Source of the DNA: Trichopria drosophilae
Lineage: Eukaryota; Arthropoda; Insecta; Hymenoptera; Diapriidae
Direction of reading: 5' to 3'
Assembly: GCA_030407085.1 (NCBI GenBank)
Contig: CM059586.1
Span: 83,883,501-83,947,500, forward strand
DNA length: 64,000 nucleotides
Under the pieces are notes generated by a model, which ran no database searches, was not told the DNA's origin, and saw only the letters and a list, made by a program, of their open reading frames with translations. The number at the start of each line of letters is the position of its first letter. Position 1 is the first letter of the stretch. The translations under genes and the position numbers were made by a program. This document shows, piece by piece, positions 8,429-19,131 of this stretch.

Positions 8429-8965
8429 ACGTCGAATGACAGAGAAATCGGTTCATAAACGAGGGAGAATTCCAAAGAATAAATTTCTGTAGTACGCGTA
8501 CAGTTTTTGTTGTTACTTGTTTACGAAATTTATTCTTGAAAATTCTCGCTCAGGTCACGATTTTGCTGAAATTTGTAGTCGTTTTTATAAAAAAATGTGT
8601 AAAACACCCAGATAGCATAACGGCTTAAAAACGTCTAGGACACGATTAAGACGTCCGAAAAAGACATGTCATTTATGCATTTATGACAGACTTATGATGC
8701 TTGGTGACGGCAGGCAAAAATCGGTTTGACATAAAAAAAGACACTACCATAAATGTTATTTGGGCAGGTTTACAAAAGACTTGAAAATAGTCATAGTTTC
8801 TCTGTAATTTGGATATTCTAGGTTAGGAATTGACATTATCGACCGAACCATTTTTGGCTATCCCTTAACCCATTAACGCACAAGAGGACACAAATTTCAC
8901 CAAGATATTCGGAATATTTCTTGACATTAAAAACCAATTCCAAAAATGTTAGACAAAACATTTTC

Positions 8966-10078
8966 GACGTAAAATTGATCGATCTTTCCGAATCTGCTGT
9001 TAAAAAATCAATCAAGCCCATTCCAAAAGAGTTATACTTGGTTTTTCACAAAAAAATCAGATTTTTTCACTAACACATATTTTTTAATCGGCATTTTCAC
9101 ATCGGAAACGGTTAGGGGGATCACTGATCGGTGAAAATATCGTGTCCTCGAACCTTTAACTTTGAAATGTGCATGATTGCATTTTGAAAATGATGTTGGA
9201 AACTGTCAAATTGGCGACTCAAACACGAAAAGAACGGCGAAAAGCTCCTGAATTGTTTATTTGAAAATGTTAGGCTTTCGGAAAAAAATGTAGCTGAACA
9301 AAAGATCTTAAAATTGATGAAAGAATACGCTCAAATTTTTTCTTCATTTTCAAAATTGCAAAATTTTGTAAAAATACGATAAGTGGTTGAAAAATTGTGA
9401 AAAAATTTCGAGGTTTTCTTTGATCGATTCTAAGAACTTTTTGTTTCGCAAAATTTTTGGCTAAAGTCTATCATTTTTAAATAAAAAATGTTTTCCCTAT
9501 GTTTAGAAAAGTTCAGAAATTTTTAATTTGGAAACTGTAGACTTTCGTCAAAAATGTGAGGAACAAAAAGTTCTTAGAATCGATCAAAGAAAACCTCAAC
9601 ATTTTTTCACAATTTTTCCATGATTTTTCATATTTTTTTAAAATTTTGCAATTTTTAAAATGAAGAAAAGTGTTTTAAAAATTCTGAAAAAATTTGAGCG
9701 TATTCTTTGATCAATTCTAAGAACTTTTTGTTCAGCTACATTTTTTGCGAAAACATAACATTTTTCGAATAAAAAATTCTGGAGCTTTTCGCCGTTCTTT
9801 TCGTGTTTGAACCGCCATTTTGACAAGTTTCAAAACTTTATTTTCAAAATCCTATCATGCCCATTTTAAAGTTAAAGGATTGAGGACAGCGATATTTTCA
9901 CCGATCAGTGATCTCCCTAACCGTTTCCGATGTGAAATTGGCCGATTAAAAAAATATTTGTCTGAAAAAATCTGCATTTTTTTTGTGAAAAAACCAAACA
10001 TAACTTTTTTTGAAATGGGCTCGATTGATTTTTTAAAACCTGCAGATTCGGAAAGATCGATCAATTTAAAACGTCCGA
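8966..10078. repeat. 1.1-kb near-palindrome (long hairpin), copy 1
   Basis: Left arm about 8966-9500 and right arm about 9545-10078 are inverted repeats over some 530 bp with a short tip. Matching landmarks are TTGATCGATCTTTCCGAATC / its complement, GAACGGCGAAAAGCTCC / GGAGCTTTTCGCCGTTC, and CTGATCGGTGAAAATATCG. Within the arms a TTTGATCGATTCTAAGAACT unit recurs four times in alternating orientation (near 9300, 9415, 9570, 9705). No intact ORF. It is a foldback transposon or satellite. Confidence 0.85.
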
Positions 10079-10106
10079 AAATCTAAATTCCAAGGTTTTT
10101 AAAAGG

Positions 10107-10601
10107 AAGGGTTTCTAAAGTTTCTCCGCCCGATAATGTAGGTAATTTTCACTAAAAAACCGTTAAAAAATGACTGAATAGATGTTTAAAAAAATTCGAG
10201 TACTATAAGGGTAATTCTACATTCACTGTAGACGGTATTTGAGATAAATATCAGACATTAATTCATAAATGAACGGAAAATTGTCGGAAATATAGGGTGA
10301 GTTTTATAATCTCTTTGATAATTTTTGTAGGATACCGTCTATAGGTTATTTAGTATTATGAGCCCGATGGGTTCTACTCCGGGTGAAAATCTTTTTATTG
10401 TTTTTAATTGTTGTTTAAATAATAATTTTAGGTCATAAATAAACGCAAATAAAATCTACAAAACAATTAATTCCATTAATTTAGGTATTTTTATATTGCC
10501 AATTAAAAACTCTTTCCATTTGAACGCGCGCCCAGTTTCGTGTGACGTCACTTATGCGGGTTCGGCTGTCAACCAATCCCGTTCGCATATTCTGCTGTGC
10601 A
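10107..10601. mobile_element. Left part of the 1.1-kb foldback, copy 1, cut at the poly-C array
   Basis: Corresponds to 15601-16062 of copy 2, the left arm of a foldback whose right arm is present only after copy 2. It stops abruptly at TGCTGTGCA, where the A-C15 array begins. It carries many extra single bases compared with copy 2. Confidence 0.7.
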
Positions 10602-11100
10602 CCCCCCCCCCCCCCCACCCCCCCCCCCCCCCACCCCCCCCCCCCCCCACCCCCCCCCCCCCCCACCCCCCCCCCCCCCCACCCCCCCCCCCCCCCACCC
10701 CCCCCCCCCCCCACCCCCCCCCCCCCCCACCCCCCCCCCCCCCCACCCCCCCCCCCCCCCACCCCCCCCCCCCCCCACCCCCCCCCCCCCCCACCCCCCC
10801 CCCCCCCCACCCCCCCCCCCCCCCACCCCCCCCCCCCCCCACCCCCCCCCCCCCCCACCCCCCCCCCCCCCCACCCCCCCCCCCCCCCACCCCCCCCCCC
10901 CCCCACCCCCCCCCCCCCCCACCCCCCCCCCCCCCCACCCCCCCCCCCCCCCACCCCCCCCCCCCCCCACCCCCCCCCCCCCCCACCCCCCCCCCCCCCC
11001 ACCCCCCCCCCCCCCCACCCCCCCCCCCCCCCACCCCCCCCCCCCCCCACCCCCCCCCCCCCCCACCCCCCCCCCCCCCCACCCCCCCCCCCCCCCACCA
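10601..11100. repeat. Perfect (A C15) x 31 array at the duplication junction
   Basis: Adenines fall exactly every 16 bases from 10601 to 11097, separated by 15 cytosines, with no variant unit. The six-frame readings (proline-rich with His/Thr, or glycine-rich) are artefacts of the repeat, not genes. The C strand could form i-motifs and the G strand quadruplexes. Perfect regularity over 496 bp next to an indel-rich flank makes an assembly artefact likely. Confidence 0.95.
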
Positions 11101-11125
11101 AGCGTCAAAAAATAACACAGGCAAG

Positions 11126-11197
11126 ATGAGCGAAACCCATTATTCAATTAGTTTTGTAGACTTAATAAATTACATTGGACCGGCGATGCTACATTGA
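11126..11197 (+). pseudogene. Short coding-like remnant, copy 2 (frameshifted)
   Basis: Same start as 5422-5544 (MSETHYSISFVDLINYIGP). GGACCGG here versus GGACCG in copy 1 shifts the frame to AMLH and a stop. Which copy is correct cannot be told from the sequence alone. Confidence 0.3.
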
Positions 11198-11263
11198 AGG
11201 CGAACCTGTTCTCAATGCAAAACATATAATGTGCAGTTTTCTCAGATAAATTATCAAAAGCAT

Positions 11264-11978
11264 TTTTTAAATTTAAGGTAAAACTTCGGAAAGACTACGA
11301 CATCGCAAAAAAAAATTTCGCTCCACTATTTCGATGTATTTTAGTCCCCTTATTATGAATATATGTGACGCGTTCTGAAGAAAGGGACCTAAGCGTCCGA
11401 ACGATAATTGTGCAGGACAGGGAAAAGATATGCTACCAACGGCTCAATTTTCAATATTTTGCGCTGAAATTTTTAGCATATCTTCCTAACTCGAGTTAGT
11501 TGTGTAGAGAAAGAGAGTAAGAGATATCGGAAACACTGCGCCGCACTCTCGCCTCTTCTTTTCCCTCTCCTCATAATTGCCGTTCGGACGCTTAGGTCCC
11601 TTTCTTCAGAACGCGTCACAACAAGAAAAATCGGCGCTCAGCCAAATTAGAACCGCAATTTTGAAATAACATCGAAAGAGATGTGATTTTTTTTAGTTTT
11701 TTGCATTTATATTCAAAAAATATTAATTTTATGAAAAAATGTTTCAATATAAAAGTTATAGAGCGTGAAATGCGCCCCCCCCCCCCCCCAGACCCTCACG
11801 AATAAAAAAAAACCTAACCTTTGATGTAAAGAATTTCATGCTCTATAACTTTTATTTGAAACATTTGTTCATAAAATTAATATTTTTTGAAAATAAATGC
11901 AAAAAAATAAAAATAACACATTTTTTCATTTTTTTTTTAAATTGCGGCTCTAATTTGGCCGAGCACCGATTTTTCTTT
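11264..11978. mobile_element. Foldback element with nested MITE, copy 2, right end deleted
   Basis: As 5560-6365, with the MITE at 11365-11619. The outer part of the right arm is lost in the 183-bp deletion. The tip carries C15 followed by A (11775-11790), against C13 in copy 1. Confidence 0.7.
11365..11619. mobile_element. 255-bp MITE with ~60-bp inverted ends, copy 2
   Basis: Same length and ends (GTGACGCGTTCTGAAGAAAG) as 5660-5914. Confidence 0.75.
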
Positions 11979-12060
11979 ATCTAGTAAATTCTCTATCTAT
12001 TGTGAATGTTGCGAAGAAGAAAACAGTTTCTATCATGCGCGATGATCGAATGTCAATTAA

Positions 12061-12204
12061 ATGATAAACAGAGTGAATCTAATCCCCGAAATTACAAATG
12101 TAGAGAACAAAGGATATTCATTTTTAGAATTACTCAAAAATTTAAAAGAAAGTCAGGCAAGAAAAATTGTTAACTTCATTCACATTGTATTAAACAAGTA
12201 CTAA
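12061..12204 (+). pseudogene. Short coding-like ORF, copy 2 (47 residues)
   Basis: Unbroken counterpart of 6534-6677. A further small frame at 12546-12668 (starting MSDGKISTSVLKKKSNFSYS) is open here but disrupted in copy 1. None is recognised. Confidence 0.25.
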
Positions 12205-12942
12205 GAGAAAACAAATAGTATATAAGTATAATAATGTATTGAAAAGGCAACGAGCAAAACCCTTCTTGTACAATCATGTATTTTATGTTTGATTAAGCAA
12301 GAATAAATCTTATCTTATAATGTATTGTGCATTGACACACGTTTCCGATGTTAAATGGGAAATTTTAGGGTTGTGTTTACAGACGTCATCTCTCAGGAAG
12401 CCGTATGACGTTACATAAATAAAGATAATGACGTTATAAAATATAACCTGCAAAACGTAATTTATAATAATTTTTTACATTTATTTCTTTAATCGCAGTG
12501 AATGCTTTTATACATATTTAAAATTAATTAAATTTACAATTCAAAATGTCTGATGGAAAAATCTCCACCAGTGTTCTTAAAAAAAAATCTAATTTTTCAT
12601 ATTCATTTATTGGTTTCACTATGTGTAAAATTTTTTGCAAGGGACGACACTACACATGTCCTTAGCATCATTTTTCCCCATTTCTGTCGAATGACGGGAG
12701 AGCTGGCATTTTCTATTTCATTAACAGAAACTGTATATTGTAAGTAATTAAAAAGCAATTAATAATTAAACAAACTGCCATTTAATTTACTTTTAATTAC
12801 GTTTTAATACACTTAATTACACTTAAAACACTATGCTCCTTTGAGAGCAGACTTTTTGAATATTTATTGGAAGCTGACAAGTCGGGCCGCAATGTGCTAT
12901 CGGTACGTTAATTCGCGTTTACTACAGTCGATTGAAGTTTCG

Positions 12943-13020
12943 TATTTTATTTATTTATTTATTGGAAATAAACGGGCGTTAAACACCCCAGAATACAATG
13001 TTTTTAACAAAAATACATAT
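12943..13020 (-). mobile_element. Non-LTR retrotransposon 3' end, copy 2
   Basis: Counterpart of 7417-7500, with the same (AAAT)n tail on the minus strand. Confidence 0.35.
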
Positions 13021-13416
13021 AGTCGCTCTTCTAAATACTATTTATAACAAATGATATAACAACTTAAACATAATGAATTAATAGTTTACTTTTACAATTA
13101 GCGGTGTATAAGGAAAGGGAATTTCTATTTTGATGTATCAGCGCTACAATTTCTTAATTAGTTGTTGAAACTTATTGTTCGTTTCATATACCGTGCTCAT
13201 ACAAAATTATTGAAAACATCCTTTTAATTTTAAGTTAAGCCGCACTCACTTTTCTTTATTACTTTTCCGACCGGAAATTTCAAACTCTACAGAAGCATAT
13301 GATAAACAAATTTCATTAGCTATTATATTAAATAATAATTTTAAAGAGATTATAGGGTAATTTATATGCTATTATATTTATATATATTATTATGATAATG
13401 TATATTAAATTACTAT

Positions 13417-13572
13417 GGTGAGTCACGTACAGTAGTCCTCCTGTGTAGAAGTGGGGACAGGGAAACCCATGTCAAGAGCAGTTAAAAATGCTCCGGACCT
13501 CGGAAGTGGCGTCCCGCTGTGGTGGCGCCGGAACTAAGGCAGAGGTGAAACGAAAAACGTACGTGACTCACC
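13417..13572. mobile_element. Short GC-rich element with 14-bp inverted ends, copy 2
   Basis: Counterpart of 7895-8050, ends GGTGAGTCACGTAC and complement. Confidence 0.4.
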
Positions 13573-13746
13573 GTATAGAGTCACTTATACGTCTTCGACT
13601 AACAAGTATCAAAGAAATTATGAGAGAGCTAAAGCGGTTCGGTCGATAACATCAATTCATAACTTAAAATACACAAATAACTAAGAAACTAGAAATATTT
13701 TCAAGTCCACATCTATTCTAAAGCTGTTGTATCAATTTTCTACGAT

Positions 13747-13949
13747 TTAAGGCGGTTCTAAAGTGCTCTGTCGATAAGGTAGGAATTTTCACTAAAAACC
13801 GTAAATAAAAAAATCTAATTACTCCTGACGGTATCCTTAAAATTGACCTTACGGAGCCCGAATTTTGAAAAATCGATTCAGCCATCTTTTATTTACGCTT
13901 TTTAGTGAAAATTCCTTCCTTATCGGTCAAGTACTTTGGAACCCCCTAA
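13747..13949. mobile_element. MITE, GGTTCTAAAGTGCTC family, copy 2
   Basis: Counterpart of 8226-8428. Confidence 0.65.
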
Positions 13950-14482
13950 ACGTCGAATGACAGAGAAATCGGTTCATAAACGAGGGAGAATTCCAAAGAA
14001 TAAATTTCTGTAGTACGCGTACAGTTTTGTTGTTACTTGTTTACGAAATTTATTCTTGAAAATTCTCGCTCAGGTCACGATTTTGCTGAAATTTGTAGTC
14101 GTTTTATAAAAAAATGTGTAAAACACCCAGATAGCATAACGGCTTAAAAACGTCTAGGACACGATTAAGACGTCCGAAAAAGACATGTCATTTATGCATT
14201 TATGACAGACTTATGATGCTTGGTGACGGCAGGCAAAATCGGTTTGACATAAAAAAAGACACTACCATAAATGTTATTTGGGCAGGTTTACAAAAGACTT
14301 GAAAATAGTCATAGTTTCTCTGTAATTTGGATATTCTAGGTTAGGAATTGACATTATCGACCGAACCATTTTGGCTATCCCTTAACCCATTAACGCACAA
14401 GAGGACACAAATTTCACCAAGATATTCGGAATATTTCTTGACATTAAAAACCAATTCCAAAAATGTTAGACAAAACATTTTC

Positions 14483-15578
14483 GACGTAAAATTGATCGAT
14501 CTTTCCGAATCTGCTGTTAAAAAATCAATCAAGCCCATTCCAAAAGAGTTATACTTGGTTTTTCACAAAAAAATCAGATTTTTTCACTAACACATATTTT
14601 TTAATCGGCATTTTCACATCGGAAACGGTTAGGGGGATCACTGATCGGTGAAAATATCGTGTCCTCGAACCTTTAACTTTGAAATGTGCATGATTGCATT
14701 TTGAAAATGATGTTGGAAACTGTCAAATTGGCGACTCAAACACGAAAAGAACGGCGAAAAGCTCCTGAATTGTTTATTTGAAAATGTTAGGCTTTCGGAA
14801 AAAATGTAGCTGAACAAAAGATCTTAAAATTGATGAAAGAATACGCTCAAATTTTTTCTTCATTTTCAAAATTGCAAAATTTTGTAAAAATACGATAAGT
14901 GGTTGAAAAATTGTGAAAAAATTTCGAGGTTTTCTTTGATCGATTCTAAGAACTTTTTGTTTCGCAAAATTTTTGGCTAAAGTCTATCATTTTTAAATAA
15001 AAAATGTTTCCCTATGTTTAGAAAAGTTCAGAAATTTTTAATTTGGAAACTGTAGACTTTCGTCAAAAATGTGAGGGAACAAAAAGTTCTTAGAATCGAT
15101 CAAAGAAAACCTCAACATTTTTTCACAATTTTTCCATGATTTTTCATATTTTTTTAAAATTTTGCAATTTTTAAAATGAAGAAAAGTGTTTTAAAAATTC
15201 TGAAAAAATTTGAGCGTATTCTTTGATCAATTCTAAGAACTTTTTGTTCAGCTACATTTTTTGCGAAAACATAACATTTTCGAATAAAAAATTCTGGAGC
15301 TTTTCGCCGTTCTTTTCGTGTTTGAACCGCCATTTTGACAGTTTCAAACTTTATTTTCAAAATCCTATCATGCCCATTTTAAAGTTAAAGGATTGAGGAC
15401 ACGATATTTTCACCGATCAGTGATCTCCCTAACCGTTTCCGATGTGAAATTGGCGATTAAAAAATATTTGTCTGAAAAAATCTGATTTTTTTTGTGAAAA
15501 ACCAAACATAACTTTTTTGAAATGGGCTCGATTGATTTTTTAACTGCAGATTCGGAAAGATCGATCAATTTAACGTCG
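14483..15578. repeat. 1.1-kb near-palindrome (long hairpin), copy 2
   Basis: Counterpart of 8966-10078, with fewer apparent insertions. The stem is better preserved here: CGTCGAAAA at the right base pairs with TTTTCGACG at the left. Confidence 0.85.
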
Positions 15579-15600
15579 AAAATTAAATTCCAAGGTTAAA

Positions 15601-16722
15601 GGAGTTCTAAAGTTCTCCGCCGATAATGTAGGTATTTTCACTAAAAACCGTTAAAAAATGACTGAATAGATGTTTAAAAAATCGAGTACTATAAGGGTAA
15701 TTCTAATTACTGTAGACGGTATTTGAGAAAATATCAGACATTAATTCATAAATGACGGAGAATTGTCGGAAATAAGTGAGTTTTATAATCTCTTTGATAT
15801 TTTGTAGGATACCGTCTATAGTTATTAGTATATGAGCCCGAATGGGGTTCACCGGTGAAATTTTTTTATTGTTTTTAATTGTTTTAAATAATAATTTAGG
15901 TCATAAATAACGCAAATAAAATCTACAAAACAATTAATTCATTAATTTAGGTGTTTTATTTGCCAATTAAAAACTCTTCCATTTGAACGCGCGCCAGTTT
16001 CGTGTGACGTCACTATGCGGGTTCGGCTGTCAACCAATCCCGTTCGCATATTCTGCTGTGCATTTATGTCATGTTTAACCTCAATAGTTTACTTCGAAGT
16101 TTTTATTATGAAAAAAGGGACATAAGATCTGCTGATAAGACCCATACACTTTACTATACCGTTCTTTGCGTTTTGTTAATTGCAAAAATAGTTTTAAAAT
16201 CTATGTATACATATATAGGTAACATTTATCAGCTACAAGGATGAACCTTTGGACGAATCGTCGTGACGTTACTGTTTGTCGCCGCGTGTATATTGAACCT
16301 ATTTGTAAAATAGCAGGACTTACAACCTTACAACCCTTTTTTCATTAGTACAAGTTTGTTTGTTCCATTTTAAAAATTTCGGAGTAAACTTTTGAGGTTA
16401 AACATGACATCAGTGCACAGTAGAATATTCGAACGGGATTGGTTGACAGCCGCCGAACCCGCATAGTGACGTCACACGAAACTGGCGCGCGTTCAAACGG
16501 AAGAGTTTTTAATTGGCAAATAAAATACCCAAATTAATAAATTAATTTTTTTTTCGATTTTATTTGTGTTATTTATTGCCTAAATTATTATTTAAAACAA
16601 TAAAATATAATAAAAAAATGTTACAGGTGAACCCCATTATGAAAAACCCGATTCAGTCATTTATTATTTGCGGTTTACAGTGAAAATTCCTACCTTATCT
16701 GGCGGGCACTTTAGACCCTTCT
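15601..16722. mobile_element. 1.1-kb foldback element, complete
   Basis: Left arm 15601-16108 and right arm 16368-16722 are inverted repeats. The right arm lacks about 180 bp of the left. Shared landmarks include CGTGTGACGTCACTATGCGG and its complement, and TGGTTGACAGCCGCCGAACC. The outer ends are the GGTTCTAAAG...GGTAGG...TTTTCACT repeat of the dispersed MITE family. The unique loop (16109-16367) has no ORF of note. Confidence 0.7.
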
Positions 16723-17395
16723 TAATCTCATATTAAAGAAATTAATTCTAAAGTAGCATATCGATAAGGGAGAAATAACTTAATTATGAATTGATCGATA
16801 ATTATTGGAAATTACTACCAACAGCAATTGCCCTGTGGTCGGTGCGACGCACAGTCACTCTTTCAGGTGAAAGGTTCCTAATAGGGATCCATACTTGGAA
16901 GGTGACTATGAAAAATAAATAAAAAAAAACGAGCGTTGCGCCCGCTACGGCACAGATAGCAGGCCGATTGCTGAGTGGGAGACACGGCAGCTTTGCCATC
17001 AGAGGGTAACCCCTGATGATAAAGTAGTTTGTCGATTGTATCTGCTGGGTTTTCCGTAGTTTGCCCAAACCCCGTGCCGTTAAAGAGCCGGAATTTTGAA
17101 AATTTTATGGACGGGGAACAAAGTTTCGAAAATCAACACACCGAAAGGTCAAAATTTCGATATAGTATGGCTCCGGCGTGATTTTCTTCACTTTATCTTT
17201 GAAAATTTGGCAAAAAGAGAGCAAATTAAAATACCTTGGACTCACGCAATATCGAAATTTTAGCCTTTCGGGGTTTTGATTTTCGGAACTTTGTTCCCCG
17301 GCGAATTTTATTCAGCCATTTTGAATTTACGATTTTTAGTGAAATTTCCCACCTTACCCGCGGACCACTTTCGAACCCTTCTTAATATCTTATAG
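16723..17395. mobile_element. MITE-family element with internal insertions
   Basis: Left end near 16735 (ATTCTAAAGTAGCATATCGA) and right end at 17318-17395 (complement of GGTTCGAAAGTGG...GGTGGGAAATTTCACT) are relatives of the 8226 MITE ends. The interior has a GC-rich stretch at 16900-17090 of unknown origin, whose 88-residue minus-strand frame shows no recognisable domain, and the palindromic unit at 17112-17303. Confidence 0.4.
17112..17303. repeat. 192-bp inverted repeat with ~54-bp arms
   Basis: CGGGGAACAAAGTTTCGAAA at the left is matched by TTTCGGAACTTTGTTCCCCG at the right, with pairing through CCGAAAGGTCAAAATTTCGA. A small MITE or hairpin satellite unit. Confidence 0.65.
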
Positions 17396-18966
17396 CGATT
17401 GTATGCATTTTTGATGATATGAGAGAGAATTCGCGAGAATAAATTTTGTACGTAGCAACACGATTTGTGCGAATACTACAGAAATGTATTCTTGTCGATT
17501 CTCACGCGGTTCTGAACTATTTCCCCTGAAATTTGCCGAACTTTAACTACCCCTTAATATTCACTGTTAAATAATTATTTAGTTCCTAATATTTAAATGT
17601 TCAACAATTCGATGAAGTACTAAAACAAATTTTAAATCAATACATAATTATGCGATTTTGATCAAAATAATGTTAAATGCATTTGGATATGTCCAAATCT
17701 GATTTTTTTGTGCAGTGATGAGATTTATCCTGAATTAGTATTATTGAAGACGTTGAATGCACTCTCTATTTCGTTTTAATAAAAAAATTGGGACCATAAG
17801 CACTGATCTAATTATTTGTCATCAAATGGAAAATAATAGTATAAAAGGGCTTTAATATATTTCAAACTAAAGTAGTTATGTTTGTAATGTTTGCAGTTGG
17901 ATGTTTAAAATGATTTAAAACGCAGACACAGAGAAAGAAAATAGTTATGAAGCCAATTTATAATAATAAAACGCTTCAATCCAAAAAGCAGTTTAATTAA
18001 CTATTTTTACAGTGAATAGAACAATAAAATTGTTCCATTTATTACTTCCGGGTACTTAAATCATTTGAGTGTTACCTCAAATATCAACTACGACCTGTCT
18101 GTATGCAATTAGTTAAGGGATGCCGAAAAAGTGCCTGTATAAAATAGTCAAAAAAATCATACAAAAATTCCAAGAAAATGCCTTAAAATCTGGATCTTTT
18201 GTCATTTTACTATCTTCAAGTTTTGAAAATGCCAGAAGATACAATTTTCGTGGCATTTTTATGACTACACTTTATTTCGGATGACATTATTTCTTTGCAG
18301 TCACCTTATGAGTGGCGATATTATATTCGCCATTTTTTAATTCAATTAAGTTATAATATATATTTTTGTAGTTTTTTTTAATGAGCTTTCTGATAAAAAT
18401 ATTTATTTCGCCGAATTCAAAAAACCCCATCAAAGATTTTGAACCAATTTTATGACAGGTGGACAGTTTTTAAAATTTAAAAAAAATTCCTCTATTCTTT
18501 ACGTTCCTAACAGCAATATAATAAACCTTGGCTTCGACGATTTTATATGCCAAATATCGAGTCGAAATTAACCGCAAAAAAAAGAAGGCCCCTGAAATAC
18601 ACGTAGATGTATATAATCCAAGGGCCTTTTGTGTTTAAATTAAACCTTAATAGCTTGGTTAATTTTTGTCGTACTGAAAATTTCTATTTTCATTTTGATG
18701 TGGCTTTCTTGTTTTGTGTGACTCTTTTGTCTAAATATTTTTGGATTTTCGTTTGTTACTATAATAACGCTCCAACACTTTTAGAGGCGTTAAAATGCTC
18801 ATTTTTAATTATACGATGTAGATGCGGTGATATTTGTTATCAAGATTTATAAAAGCAAAACATCTAAAAGAATAGAATGATTAAATATCTCAAAATACAT
18901 CAATAATGCCCCCCCCCCCTTTAAAACAGGAAATTTGACCATCTATTGGGCAGACTTTCAGTTGTA
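17396..18966. other. AT-rich non-coding stretch
   Basis: No exon or RNA gene supported. There is a small hairpin (AAGGCCC / GGGCCTT) at about 18586-18627 and a run of 11 C at 18909-18919. Confidence 0.5.
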
Positions 18967-19131
18967 ATATCCCGAGACCTTCAAAATTATCGGAATATTT
19001 CCCGATTGCTTTGTTATACAAATATTGTATAGTTTTGCAGTATATCTTTCTGCAAAACTTAACATATTTATTTGTTCGCAGGAAAGTTAGAGGGAAATAT
19101 TGCGATTAATTTTGAAGGTCGAGGGGTATTC
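18967..19131. repeat. 165-bp element with ~40-bp inverted ends
   Basis: ATCCCGAGACCTTCAAAATT at the left pairs with AATTTTGAAGGTCGAGGGGT at the right. The next bases (GGAATATTTCCCG and its near complement) extend the pairing. Likely a small MITE. Confidence 0.5.

Larger units (their letters stand above)
5397..10601. repeat. Tandem ~5-kb block, copy 1
   Basis: This 5205-bp block recurs nearly base for base at 11101-16062. Copy 1 retains 183 bp (6268-6450) missing from copy 2. Over the last 780 bp it has about 54 extra bases, nearly all single-base insertions. The block holds foldback elements, MITEs, short coding-like remnants and a 1.1-kb hairpin, listed separately. Its left boundary (AGCGTCAAAAAAT) touches the CPSF30 promoter and its right boundary touches the poly-C array. 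Confidence 0.95.
11101..16062. repeat. Tandem ~5-kb block, copy 2
   Basis: A 4962-bp copy of 5397-10601. It lacks 183 bp present in copy 1 (junction in TTTTTCTTTATCTAG near 11978) and the extra single bases near the right end. It reads smoothly into unique DNA at 16063, so this copy's right boundary looks native, whereas copy 1's left boundary looks native. Confidence 0.95.

Noticed and set aside
10481..11197. Long proline-rich and glycine-rich open frames over the poly-C array, on both strands
   Set aside because: Any frame through a 16-bp repeat of A and C stays open; six overlapping frames do so here. There is no codon signal or start context.
16802..17068. 88-codon minus-strand frame in a GC-rich patch
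   Set aside because: It lies inside a MITE-bounded element and has no domain I recognise. The patch is more likely a repeat remnant. A 5S- or 7SL-derived origin was considered, but no promoter boxes were seen.
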